From NCBI GenBank assembly GCA_031267175.1, contig JAIRZP010000021.1, positions 1 through 5,916 on the forward strand: a stretch of DNA of 5,916 nucleotides, written 5' to 3'. Below, one piece after another: positions 1 through 5,340 of the stretch. A model generated the notes under the pieces. It worked only from the letters and a program-made list of their open reading frames with translations. It was not told where the DNA came from and did not search any database. The stretch comes from Coriobacteriales bacterium. GTDB taxonomy: Bacteria; Actinomycetota; Coriobacteriia; Coriobacteriales; UBA8131. Positions within the stretch are counted from its first letter, which is position 1. The number at the start of each line of letters is the position of its first letter. The translations under genes were made by a program, and so were the position numbers.

Positions 1-132
1 TACATCAAGGAGAAGCTCGTCATATCCCACTACACCGCCAAGGCCCATATCTACAATATCTATCAGAAGATGGGCATACACTCCCGCCAGGAACTCCTCA
101 ACCTCATAGAAATGGTGGAGTTGGAGGGTTAG
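1..132 (+). CDS. LuxR-family HTH transcriptional regulator, C-terminal fragment
   Basis: The window opens inside this gene; frame 1 reads 43 residues and stops at TAG (130-132). The fragment is the second half of a LuxR/GerE-type helix-turn-helix: IKEKLVIS, then TAKAHIYNIYQKMGI as the recognition helix region, then SRQELLNLIE as the fourth helix. Spacing matches the family pattern (usually TVK-H----Y-KLGV--R-EL). Such domains bind promoter DNA as dimers. In Eggerthellaceae very similar C-termini sit on large multi-spanning membrane proteins, so the missing N-terminus could be either a membrane domain or a response-regulator receiver; nothing visible here decides. It converges with ahcY, leaving only 29 bp between the two stops and no clear terminator hairpin there. 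The target genes cannot be guessed. Confidence 0.85.
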   Translation, partial: YIKEKLVISHYTAKAHIYNIYQKMGIHSRQELLNLIEMVELEG

Positions 133-161
133 CGGGGGTGTATTGGCTCTGAAGGCATAGT

Positions 162-1424
162 TTACACCTGCCAGCTGTTGAGGTAGTCCTGCTGTTGGGG
201 GCTCAGCTCGTCGATCTCCGCTCCCCAGGCTGTGAGTAGCTCCTGCGAGATAAGGTCGTCGATCTCGGCGGAGACGTCGATGACGGCGGGCTTCAGGCTC
301 TCTCGGTTCTTTATGAGGTAGAGCACACTGTGGTACTGCACGGCAAAGCTCAGATCCATGATCTCCGCAGGATGTCCGTCGGCCGCGGCTATGTTGACGA
401 GCTTGCCTTCTGCGATGACGTTGATGCGCCGGCCGCTCGGCAGCACATAGGCCTCGATGTTCTGGCGTGCCTCATAGTGGCTGGAGGCCAGCTCCGCAAG
501 CCCCGCCACGTCCACCTCGACATTAAAATGCCCCGCATTGCAGAGCAGCGCGTCGTCGCGCATCAGCTGCATATGCTCCGTCGTGATGACGTCCTTGCAG
601 CCGGTGGCGGTGATGAAGATGTCTCCCTCCCGCGCCGCCTCGGCCATGGGCATGATGGCGTGCCCGTCCATGCGTGCCTCGATGGCCTTGACGGCGTCTA
701 CCTCGGTAACGATGACCGAGGCACCGAGCGCCGCCGCCCTCATGGCGATGCCCCTTCCGCACCAGCCGTATCCCGCGACGACCACGGTCTTGGTGGCAAT
801 GAGGAGGTTGGTGTTGCGCAGCAGCGAGTCCCAGACGCTCTGGCCGGTGCCGTAACGGTTATCGAAGAGGTGTTTCATGCGGGCATCGTTGACGGCTATC
901 ATGGCAAAGCGCAGGAGACCCGCGGCCTCCAGAGCCTTGAGACGGATGACGCCGGTCGTGGTTTCCTCGCAGCCTCCCCAGAGATCCTCTGCCAAGTCGG
1001 GGCGAGTGGTGTGCAGGAGGTTGACGAGGTCGCCACCGTCGTCGATGAGAATGTGTGGCCTGTGCTCCAGGCACATCTCTATATGCCGGAGGTAATCGGC
1101 GTCACTCTCACCGTGCACGGCAAAGACGCTCACGCCGCTCTCCGCCAACGCCGCGGCCACGTCGTCCTGGGTGGAGAGCACGTTGCTCCCCGTAGCGCAC
1201 ACTGAGGCTCCCGACAGGCCGAGCACCTGGCAGAGGTAGGCGGTCTTGGCCTCAAGATGGATGGAGACGCTGAGTCTGACACCGGCCAGCGGCCGCTCAG
1301 CGGGAGGCAGAGCTGTTACCCGCTCCTCAATGGCGCGCAGCAGCGGCATGTGGCTCCGTACCCAGGCAATCTTCTGTGCACCGCTCGGTGCCAGGGCAAT
1401 GTCGTATACCTCGTAGCTGTTCAT
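162..1424 (-). CDS. ahcY: Adenosylhomocysteinase (S-adenosyl-L-homocysteine hydrolase), short type
   Basis: A cytosolic NAD-dependent enzyme that reversibly splits S-adenosylhomocysteine into adenosine and homocysteine, clearing the inhibitory product of SAM-dependent methylations. The 420 residues cover the whole family. Seen: substrate-domain DDGGD (128-132), EETTTG (153-158), and NDARMKHLFDNRYGTGQS (179-196) holding the presumed catalytic Lys184, Asp188 and Asn189. The Rossmann motif GYGWCGRG is at 218-225 with the NAD-ribose acidic residue Glu241 after it, then CNAGHFNVEVD (295-305) and the C-terminal NIAAADGHPAEIMD (344-357). The YGTGQS form and the length near 420 mark the short type found in archaea and many anaerobes, lacking the insertion of the longer proteobacterial and eukaryotic enzymes. 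The start is supported by the usual N-terminal YDIALAPSG motif and a purine-rich AAAGGGAAG upstream. It lies 73 bp downstream of xerD, so it may be last in the yebC operon or separately transcribed. Confidence 0.96.
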   Translation of the reverse strand: MNSYEVYDIALAPSGAQKIAWVRSHMPLLRAIEERVTALPPAERPLAGVRLSVSIHLEAKTAYLCQVLGLSGASVCATGSNVLSTQDDVAAALAESGVSVFAVHGESDADYLRHIEMCLEHRPHILIDDGGDLVNLLHTTRPDLAEDLWGGCEETTTGVIRLKALEAAGLLRFAMIAVNDARMKHLFDNRYGTGQSVWDSLLRNTNLLIATKTVVVAGYGWCGRGIAMRAAALGASVIVTEVDAVKAIEARMDGHAIMPMAEAAREGDIFITATGCKDVITTEHMQLMRDDALLCNAGHFNVEVDVAGLAELASSHYEARQNIEAYVLPSGRRINVIAEGKLVNIAAADGHPAEIMDLSFAVQYHSVLYLIKNRESLKPAVIDVSAEIDDLISQELLTAWGAEIDELSPQQQDYLNSWQV

Positions 1425-1453
1425 GTTCGCTTCCCTTTCTTCCCTTTATTCAT

Positions 1454-1494
1454 TTTGGCCGCTCTCGTAATGCGTCATCCATTGTAGCGGCAAA
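1454..1494 (-). other. Imperfect inverted repeat in the xerD-ahcY gap (ahcY leader)
   Basis: Arms GCCGCT (1458-1463) and AGCGGC (1486-1491) are perfectly complementary and extend into flanking TTT/AAA with one bulged base. A second small pairing, AATG with CATT, sits inside. On the transcript this would be a hairpin between the xerD stop and the ahcY ribosome binding site. Neither strand has a T-run after the stem, so it is not a standard terminator. TACAAT on the minus strand (1481-1486), a 5/6 match to a -10 box, lies within it but has no matching -35 at 16-18 bp. It may be a processing or regulatory structure, or chance. Confidence 0.3.
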
Positions 1495-1497
1495 GTG

Positions 1498-2406
1498 TCA
1501 GAGCCTCGCGCGGGGATGACAGGTGAGGTATTCCTCGCGGAGGTGCCTGCGACCTACGTGCGTGTAGATCTGGGTGGTGGATATGGAGGCGTGGCCCAGG
1601 AGTTCCTGGATAGAGCGCAGGTCGGCGCCTCCCTCCAGCAGGTGCGTGGCGTAGGAGTGCCTGAGGCTATGGGGATGCAGTGTGCTGAGGCCCACCTGCC
1701 TGCCATATGCTGCGACGATGTTGTAAACCCCACTCGCGCTCAGACGCCGGCCCCGTGTATTGAGAAAGACGGCGCTGCCCTCGCTCGGCTGGACCTGTCT
1801 TTTGGTGTGCAGCTGGCCCCTGGCCTCGCTCAGATAACGCTTGAGGGCGGCCAGAGCCGTGCCGCTGACCGGCACCATGCGCTCCTTGCTCCCCTTGCCA
1901 AACACACGGATGAGGCCCCCGTCCAGGTCGCACTCGGCCAGGTCGAGCGCGGTGATTTCCGAGAGCCTGAGACCGCAGCCGTAGAGCAGCTCCAGCAGCG
2001 CGTGGTCGCGTATGCCCGCGGGCGTGGGCTCAAAAGGCTGGTCGAGCAAGGCCGCTATCTGGTCGATGCTGAGAGACGCTGGCAGATGTACCGGCACCTT
2101 GGGCATTTTGAGCACGGCGGCCGCGTTGTGCTCTGCGAGGCCATCCTGGGCCATGAATCCACAGAAGCCCTTGATGGCGGCTACGCTGCGATTAAGCGAG
2201 GACGGCGCAAGGCCCAGCTCCATGAGCTCGCCGAGGTACCCGACAATTGCCTGATAGCTGAGCGAGCTTGCGGGCGCGTCGGCGCCCTGGGCAGTGATGA
2301 AACGCTGCAGGTCGCGCTGATAGCCCAGTATCGTTGCGGGGGCGGCACCCTTCTCCACCCGCAGATAGGAGAGGTATTCTCTGAGCGCCGCGTTAAGGGT
2401 GACCAT
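1498..2406 (-). CDS. xerD: Site-specific tyrosine recombinase, XerD type
   Basis: A cytosolic tyrosine recombinase; Xer proteins cut and rejoin DNA at dif sites to resolve chromosome dimers at cell division. The 302 residues match the usual Xer size (about 300). Residues 1-90 form the SAM-like core-binding domain (LNAALREYLSYLRVEKG start). The catalytic domain follows with all six expected residues visible: Arg147 in GLRLSE, Lys171 in GKGSKER, His246 and Arg249 in HPHSLRHSYATHLL, His272 in LLGHAS, and the nucleophile Tyr281 in TQIYTHV. The R-to-K spacing of 24 residues equals that of E. coli XerD. The start ATG has a modest AGGA about 10 nt upstream and lies 12 bp after the DUF3866 stop, so the two are very likely co-transcribed. 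There are no integrase-type extra domains and no attachment sites or phage genes nearby, so a housekeeping Xer is preferred over a mobile-element integrase. XerC or a single XerH/XerA-like role cannot be excluded. Confidence 0.92.
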   Translation of the reverse strand: MVTLNAALREYLSYLRVEKGAAPATILGYQRDLQRFITAQGADAPASSLSYQAIVGYLGELMELGLAPSSLNRSVAAIKGFCGFMAQDGLAEHNAAAVLKMPKVPVHLPASLSIDQIAALLDQPFEPTPAGIRDHALLELLYGCGLRLSEITALDLAECDLDGGLIRVFGKGSKERMVPVSGTALAALKRYLSEARGQLHTKRQVQPSEGSAVFLNTRGRRLSASGVYNIVAAYGRQVGLSTLHPHSLRHSYATHLLEGGADLRSIQELLGHASISTTQIYTHVGRRHLREEYLTCHPRARL

Positions 2407-2418
2407 AGCTGGAGAGTC

Positions 2419-3687
2419 CTAGGGGGTCTTGAGTTCTGCGGCTGCCTGGATACCGGCAGCAAAGGCCGCGGAGAAAAAGGCCGGGTCGTCGCTTCTGCCT
2501 CTTCCCATGGTGGTTACCTCGACGCCTCTGAGGTCTATGGCATCAAGCTCAGCGAAGACCGGCACCAGAGCATGCTTTGCGAGGATGCCGCTTTCCTCCA
2601 TCTGCTGCATCACTTCCCGCGTTTGCGAGGCGCTCAGGTTGCCGGGCAAGGGAAGCCATACCTCGCAGAGGCAGACCCTGCCGAGGACGGTTCTGGTGTG
2701 ATGGCTCAGCCCACGGTGACGCTCGCGCCTGTCCTGCCACGAGAGCCGGAGTACGGCCAGTGGTGTGCCGCCCAGGGCCGCGGTGGCGTTGAGTGCCTCC
2801 CCCTGGGCAGTGCCGCTGTGTCCCAGGGCGGTGCCGCTGCCTACCACGCCCGGCCCGGGAGCCACGATGACCACGTCTGCCTTGGCTACCACGTGCGCCG
2901 TGAGCAGGCCGCTGTAGAGGTTGATGGCCTCGAACTGGCCGCCAAAGGCCTGACCCGAACTTATCGTCCGGTCTATGAGCCCAGCTTCCACACAGCGCGG
3001 GAGCAGGTCCGAGAACGCCAGGGGCAGGGCGGCCGCGTCGTTCATGAGATAGGCCACCGTGGCCTCGGGCGCTGCGTGCTTTATCGCCGCGGCCACGAGC
3101 GGCATCTGGGAGTGCAGCTCGCAGCAGACCACAGGCATACCCGCCAGGCTCTCCGCGTTTTGCAGGAGCGCGTGAAAGGGAGAGTCCTGTTCCTCCACGC
3201 TGTCAACCGCCGTTTGCAACGGTGTGTAGCGCAGCTTGACGATATGACCGTAAGCTGTGGTGTCCGGAGGGGCAGAAGATGCGTCCAGAGAAGCGGATAA
3301 CTCTTGTCGAAGGGCAGAAGATGGGTCGGCGGAGAGGGAAGATGGGTCAGGGGAGGCTTCGTTTGCAGAGATGGAGTCTGGGGAGGCTTCGCCCGGCAGT
3401 ATGAACACCACGCCCCCGGTGCCCAGCTGCAGGTCGATGCCCGTCGTGTTGACGAGCACCCTCTGACCGATGGCGACACGTGGGCCCAAGGCCAGATAGT
3501 TGCAGGCTCGTAGCTTCCGGGCAGCGTCGGGGATATTGGGGATATTGGGGATATTGGGGAGATTGGGGGTGTCAGCTGAGGCGACAGATTCGGCAGCGTC
3601 GGCAGCGCCGGCAAGCCTCACCTGAACAATCTGCAGGTCATCACGCGTGTCGAGGACTTCCAGAACTGTTGCCCACCTGAGGCTCAT
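2419..3687 (-). CDS. DUF3866 family protein with two repeat-rich insertions
   Basis: A 422-residue protein that I recognise by motif as DUF3866, a family of unknown function found in Actinobacteria and some Firmicutes. Family-like segments: VNTTGIDLQLGTGG (79-92), GHIVKLRYTPLQ (147-158), GMPVVCCELHSQ (183-194), AFSDLLP, APGPGVVGSGT (276-286), HRGLSHHT (324-331) and GRGRSDDPAFFSAA (395-408). No signal peptide or membrane helix is evident; the protein looks cytosolic. The histidine cluster and Gly-rich loop suggest a ligand or nucleotide site, but this is only inference. Two low-complexity insertions are odd: residues about 32-57 with a PNIPNIPNIP repeat, and about 98-146, rich in Ser, Pro, Asp and Ala. 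Together they add roughly 60-70 residues to what I recall as a family length near 350-370. Translation probably depends on yebC: the start overlaps its stop in ATGA and no strong ribosome binding site precedes it. xerD follows 12 bp later. Confidence 0.88.
   Translation of the reverse strand: MSLRWATVLEVLDTRDDLQIVQVRLAGAADAAESVASADTPNLPNIPNIPNIPDAARKLRACNYLALGPRVAIGQRVLVNTTGIDLQLGTGGVVFILPGEASPDSISANEASPDPSSLSADPSSALRQELSASLDASSAPPDTTAYGHIVKLRYTPLQTAVDSVEEQDSPFHALLQNAESLAGMPVVCCELHSQMPLVAAAIKHAAPEATVAYLMNDAAALPLAFSDLLPRCVEAGLIDRTISSGQAFGGQFEAINLYSGLLTAHVVAKADVVIVAPGPGVVGSGTALGHSGTAQGEALNATAALGGTPLAVLRLSWQDRRERHRGLSHHTRTVLGRVCLCEVWLPLPGNLSASQTREVMQQMEESGILAKHALVPVFAELDAIDLRGVEVTTMGRGRSDDPAFFSAAFAAGIQAAAELKTP
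3270..3391. repeat. Imperfect short direct repeats in the second DUF3866 insertion
   Basis: Direct repeats on the + strand: GGGCAGAAGATG at 3270-3281 and 3312-3323 (offset 42); GAAGATGGGTC at 3317-3327 and 3338-3348 (offset 21); GGGGAGGCTTCG at 3350-3361 and 3380-3391 (offset 30). All offsets are multiples of three, so copy changes would keep the frame. In the protein this gives EASPD twice, ADPSS and related Ser/Asp/Ala-rich text within residues about 98-146. The pattern suggests local duplication followed by drift in a tolerant linker. Confidence 0.75.
3529..3568. repeat. 9-bp tandem repeat with G-quadruplex pattern (NIP tripeptide repeat)
   Basis: On the + strand the unit GGGGATATT occurs three times without error (3529-3537, 3538-3546, 3547-3555), then once as GGGGAGATT (3556-3564), then another G-run (3565-3569). 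Five runs of four or more G are separated by 5-nt loops, which fits the G-quadruplex consensus. The G-rich strand is the template for the minus-strand DUF3866 gene. The unit is 9 bp, so gain or loss of a copy leaves the frame intact and changes the number of Asn-Ile-Pro triplets (protein residues 41-53, PNLPNIPNIPNIP). Confidence 0.9.
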
Positions 3688-4442
3688 TCGTCGAGGGCCT
3701 GCGCTATCTCATCGGTCATATCCATGCTGTGATAGACATTCTGCAGATCCTCCAATTCCTCCAGCCTGTCCACGAGCCTCATGACCTTTCTGGCGTCGGC
3801 AACACTCACCTCGGTGGGCACACTGGGCTCCATGATAAGCTCGTACCCGCGCACCTCCAGACCCTGCTCCACAAGCGCGTCTCGCACCTGGGCAAGCTCG
3901 GTGGGGCTGGTGAGCACAACCCACTCATCTGCGGCATCCTCGTAGTCGTCAGCGCCCGCTTCGGCCACGGCGAGCATGAACTCGTCCTCATCAGGCATCT
4001 GCGCCTTATCCAGGGTAAGCTGCCCTTTGCGCTCAAACTGAAAGGCTACCGAGCCCGTGGTGCCCAGGTTGCCGCCCGTATGCGTAAAGGCCGAGCGCAC
4101 GTCTGCCGCGGTGCGGTTACGGTTGTCGGTAAGCGCCTCACTATAGATGGCCACGCCGGCGGGCCCGTAGCCCTCATAGATGACCGTCTCGTAGACCGCG
4201 CCGTCTGAGCCGGCGCCAAAGGCCTTCTTGATGGCCGTGTCTATCCTGTCTTTGGGGAGACTGTAGCTCTTGGCCTTGGCCACCGCCGCCGCCAGACTGG
4301 CATTGTTCTCGGGGGTGGGGTCGCCGCCCTCTTTGGCCGCAACCGTGATGTTGCGACTGAGCTTGGAGAAGAGCGCACTGCGCTTCTTATCCTGTGCCGC
4401 CTTGCGGTATTTTGTAGTGGCCCACTTAGAGTGTCCGGACAT
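3684..4442 (-). CDS. yebC: YebC/PmpR/TACO1 family translation and regulatory factor
   Basis: A cytosolic protein of the YebC/TACO1 family. Members have been described as DNA-binding regulators, and more recently as ribosome-associated factors that relieve stalling at proline-rich sequences. The 252 residues are a normal length. Seen: MSGHSKW at the start, KAAQDKKRSALFSKLSR (14-30), EGYGPAGVA (90-98), TDNRNRTAADVR (105-116), GGNLGTTGSVAF (123-134), then an acidic C-terminal region. I chose ATG at 4442 because it begins the invariant MSGHSKW and has GGAG (4449-4452) six nt upstream; an in-frame ATG at 4475 would add 11 non-conserved residues across that ribosome binding site and a hairpin. It is first in a probable operon with DUF3866 (ATGA overlap) and xerD. 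The usual ruvC-ruvA-ruvB neighbours are absent here. TTKYRK in place of NIKHRK is a lineage variant. Confidence 0.95.
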   Translation of the reverse strand: MSGHSKWATTKYRKAAQDKKRSALFSKLSRNITVAAKEGGDPTPENNASLAAAVAKAKSYSLPKDRIDTAIKKAFGAGSDGAVYETVIYEGYGPAGVAIYSEALTDNRNRTAADVRSAFTHTGGNLGTTGSVAFQFERKGQLTLDKAQMPDEDEFMLAVAEAGADDYEDAADEWVVLTSPTELAQVRDALVEQGLEVRGYELIMEPSVPTEVSVADARKVMRLVDRLEELEDLQNVYHSMDMTDEIAQALDE

Positions 4443-4456
4443 AGGTATCTCCATTC

Positions 4457-4474
4457 TGCCGCCACGGGGCGGCA
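4457..4474 (-). promoter_or_regulatory. GC-rich hairpin immediately upstream of the yebC ribosome binding site
   Basis: The arms TGCCGCC (4457-4463) and GGCGGCA (4468-4474) are perfectly complementary with a 4-base loop. In the transcript this 7-bp stem ends four nt before the GGAG that serves yebC. There is no U-run, so it is not a terminator. It may set ribosome access or protect the 5' end; whether it is regulated is not visible. Confidence 0.5.
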
Positions 4475-4553
4475 CAAACAGGGTAGGACGATGCGCAGTG
4501 GCAGCTCTGTTGCACGCGCGGTTCTTCCTCTGGCTTCTGTGGCGTCTTGTAGT

Positions 4554-4562
4554 ATTTTAGCA
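4554..4562 (-). promoter_or_regulatory. Extended -10 promoter candidate for yebC-DUF3866-xerD
   Basis: The minus strand reads TGCTAAAAT: an extended -10 TGn followed by TAAAAT, a 5/6 match to TATAAT. No good -35 box is seen 16-18 bp upstream, which extended -10 promoters often lack. A start near 4547 would give a leader of about 105 nt including the hairpin at 4457-4474. The remainder of the 220-bp gap (4443-4662) shows only a small perfect stem CGCAC/GTGCG (4604-4618) and no T-run after hicB. Confidence 0.5.
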
Positions 4563-4662
4563 GTTAGCTCGGGGTGTTGCTGCTCTGCCCCTGAGCTGCT
4601 ATGCGCACGCGATGTGCGGCACTGGGTCGTAGGGTACGTACAACGCATCCTCTTACCGTTCC

Positions 4663-5007
4663 TCAGCGGCTCAGCCTATACAGTGTGTATTGATTGAGGG
4701 AGACTCCCTCTCTCTCCGCCTCAAAGGCGAGGCGGGCGTGCAGAGACTTAGGGAGCCTCACGAGGAACTTGCCACTGAACCTGTCGTCATCCAGAGGAGC
4801 AGGGATAGTGAAGCCGTTTTCAAGCTTCGTCTCAATCCAACCCTCCATGGCCTCCATCAGGCCGTCATAGGCCTCCTGAAAGGTCTCTCCGGTACTCTGA
4901 CAGCCGTCAAGCTCCAGCACAGATGCATAGAAGTACGAGCCGCTTTCGTCCTGCACAGGCTTGACGATGTAATTGTACGGGAGTCTCATATACTCTTGAA
5001 CGCTCAT
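4663..5007 (-). CDS. hicB: HicB-type antitoxin with C-terminal ribbon-helix-helix domain
   Basis: The antitoxin of a type II HicAB module; it binds and neutralises HicA and usually represses its own promoter. In 114 residues two parts are visible. The N-terminal HicB fold (about 9-70) has YNYIVKPVQDESGSYFYASVLEL, then DGCQSTGETFQEAYDGLMEAMEGWIE, as in the partial RNase H-like fold of HicB. The C-terminal Arc-type ribbon-helix-helix (about 79-112) starts with the strand GKFLVRLPKSLHARL and ends SLNQYTLYRLSR. The start has GAGGAGG eight nt upstream, overlapping the hicA stop; the gap from hicA is 13 bp, so translation is probably coupled. The order toxin first, antitoxin second is the usual HicAB order. 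The 114-residue length with an RHH domain fits the larger HicB class. Confidence 0.92.
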   Translation of the reverse strand: MSVQEYMRLPYNYIVKPVQDESGSYFYASVLELDGCQSTGETFQEAYDGLMEAMEGWIETKLENGFTIPAPLDDDRFSGKFLVRLPKSLHARLAFEAEREGVSLNQYTLYRLSR

Positions 5008-5020
5008 GTTGTTGGCCTCC

Positions 5021-5242
5021 TCATTGTATTCGCCTCAAAATATCTTTAACGTATACGGCCTTGAGTGGATTCTCCTTCTTGATTGTGATAACGTCGCCCG
5101 CTGCATTGATGTAATGGCAGTGGGAGCCTTTTTGCCTTGCAAGCCTGTAGCCACCGACCGTGAGTGCTCTGTCGGCTTCCGCCATGCTTATGCCGTTCGG
5201 TTGTCGTTTCATCTTCTCGACTACTTTGTCCACACCAACCAT
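5021..5242 (-). CDS. hicA: HicA-type mRNA interferase toxin
   Basis: HicA toxins are small double-stranded-RNA-binding-like proteins that bind and cleave mRNA, slowing translation until HicB is renewed. The 73 residues include the core GYRLARQKGSHCHY (31-44) with the presumed catalytic His41, followed by GDVITIKKENPLKAVYVKDILRRI (49-72), the C-terminal strand and helix. The N-terminus (1-30) is about 12-15 residues longer than minimal HicA proteins and resembles the variant with MAEADRAL in the first helix. The start was chosen at 5242 because AAGGAGG (5251-5257) lies eight nt upstream; the in-frame ATG six bases earlier is only two nt from it, and farther extension runs through the promoter. 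Local GC is lower than in the yebC-ahcY block. hicB follows 13 bp later and is presumably co-transcribed. Confidence 0.9.
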   Translation of the reverse strand: MVGVDKVVEKMKRQPNGISMAEADRALTVGGYRLARQKGSHCHYINAAGDVITIKKENPLKAVYVKDILRRIQ

Positions 5243-5250
5243 AGACATCG

Positions 5251-5257
5251 CCTCCTT
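5251..5257 (-). promoter_or_regulatory. Strong ribosome binding site that fixes the hicA start
   Basis: AAGGAGG on the minus strand is a near-perfect Shine-Dalgarno sequence. It is eight nt from the ATG at 5242 but only two nt from the ATG at 5248, so the former is the likely start. Confidence 0.8.
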
Positions 5258-5265
5258 ATGATCCA

Positions 5266-5294
5266 ATAGTATCATATACGATACTGTATGACAA
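5266..5294 (-). promoter_or_regulatory. hicAB promoter
   Basis: The minus strand has TTGTCA (5289-5294, 5/6 match to TTGACA), a 17-bp spacer, then TACTAT (5266-5271, 4/6 match to TATAAT), followed by the hicA ribosome binding site. The spacing is ideal for a housekeeping sigma factor and the segment is AT-rich relative to its surroundings. Confidence 0.6.
5268..5285. promoter_or_regulatory. Palindromic operator candidate for HicB autorepression
   Basis: AGTATC (5268-5273) and GATACT (5280-5285) form a perfect 6-bp inverted repeat around a 6-bp centre, and smaller overlapping palindromes built on GTAT/ATAC flank it. It overlaps the -10 box and most of the spacer of the hicAB promoter, where an RHH repressor would block RNA polymerase. 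Binding by this HicB is inferred from known HicB autoregulation. Confidence 0.6.
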
Positions 5295-5300
5295 GAGGAC

Positions 5301-5323
5301 GAACAGCAAAGTGAGCTGTGTTC
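5301..5323 (-). terminator. Weak stem-loop after the distal gene, possible terminator
   Basis: On the minus strand, ACAGC and GCTGT (5315-5319 and 5303-5307) pair perfectly around a 7-nt loop, extendable to a 7-bp stem with a 2-nt bulge using GAAC/GTTC. A pyrimidine-rich stretch follows, but not a real U-run. It lies between the stop at 5341 and the hicAB promoter, the right place for a terminator, yet the sequence is weak. Confidence 0.25.
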
Positions 5324-5340
5324 AGTTTGTACAGACACCC

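Noticed and set aside
133..161. Bidirectional terminator between the convergent luxR-type gene and ahcY
   Set aside because: The 29-bp gap has no complementary arms followed by a T-run on either strand.
330..1205. A 291-codon + strand frame opposite ahcY
   Set aside because: It is the shadow of an unmistakable adenosylhomocysteinase; the composition is antisense-like and no motif is seen.
1425..1497. SAH riboswitch upstream of ahcY
   Set aside because: The gap is only 73 bp and I see no match to the conserved GAGGAGCGCUGC-type core of the SAH riboswitch; the inverted repeat present is a different structure.
1498..2406. Phage or integrative-element integrase with attachment sites
   Set aside because: The protein is a compact Xer type in a housekeeping operon, with no excisionase, phage genes, tRNA or att-like repeats around it.
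1495..3300. A 601-codon open frame on the + strand antisense to xerD and most of DUF3866
   Set aside because: Both minus-strand genes have clear family motifs and full sets of key residues. The + strand translation has no recognisable domain and the Arg/Gly/Cys/His-rich composition typical of antisense of GC-rich genes.
3529..3568. CRISPR-like array
   Set aside because: Units are 9 bp in direct tandem with no spacers, inside a coding gene.
4443..4475. A longer YebC starting at 4475 with 11 extra residues
   Set aside because: The extension is not conserved in the family and would cover the GGAG ribosome binding site and hairpin; MSGHSKW at 4442 is the standard start.
4596..4662. Rho-independent terminator after hicB
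   Set aside because: Small stems exist (CGCAC/GTGCG at 4604-4618 and a 6-bp wobble-containing stem just after hicB), but neither is followed by a U-run.
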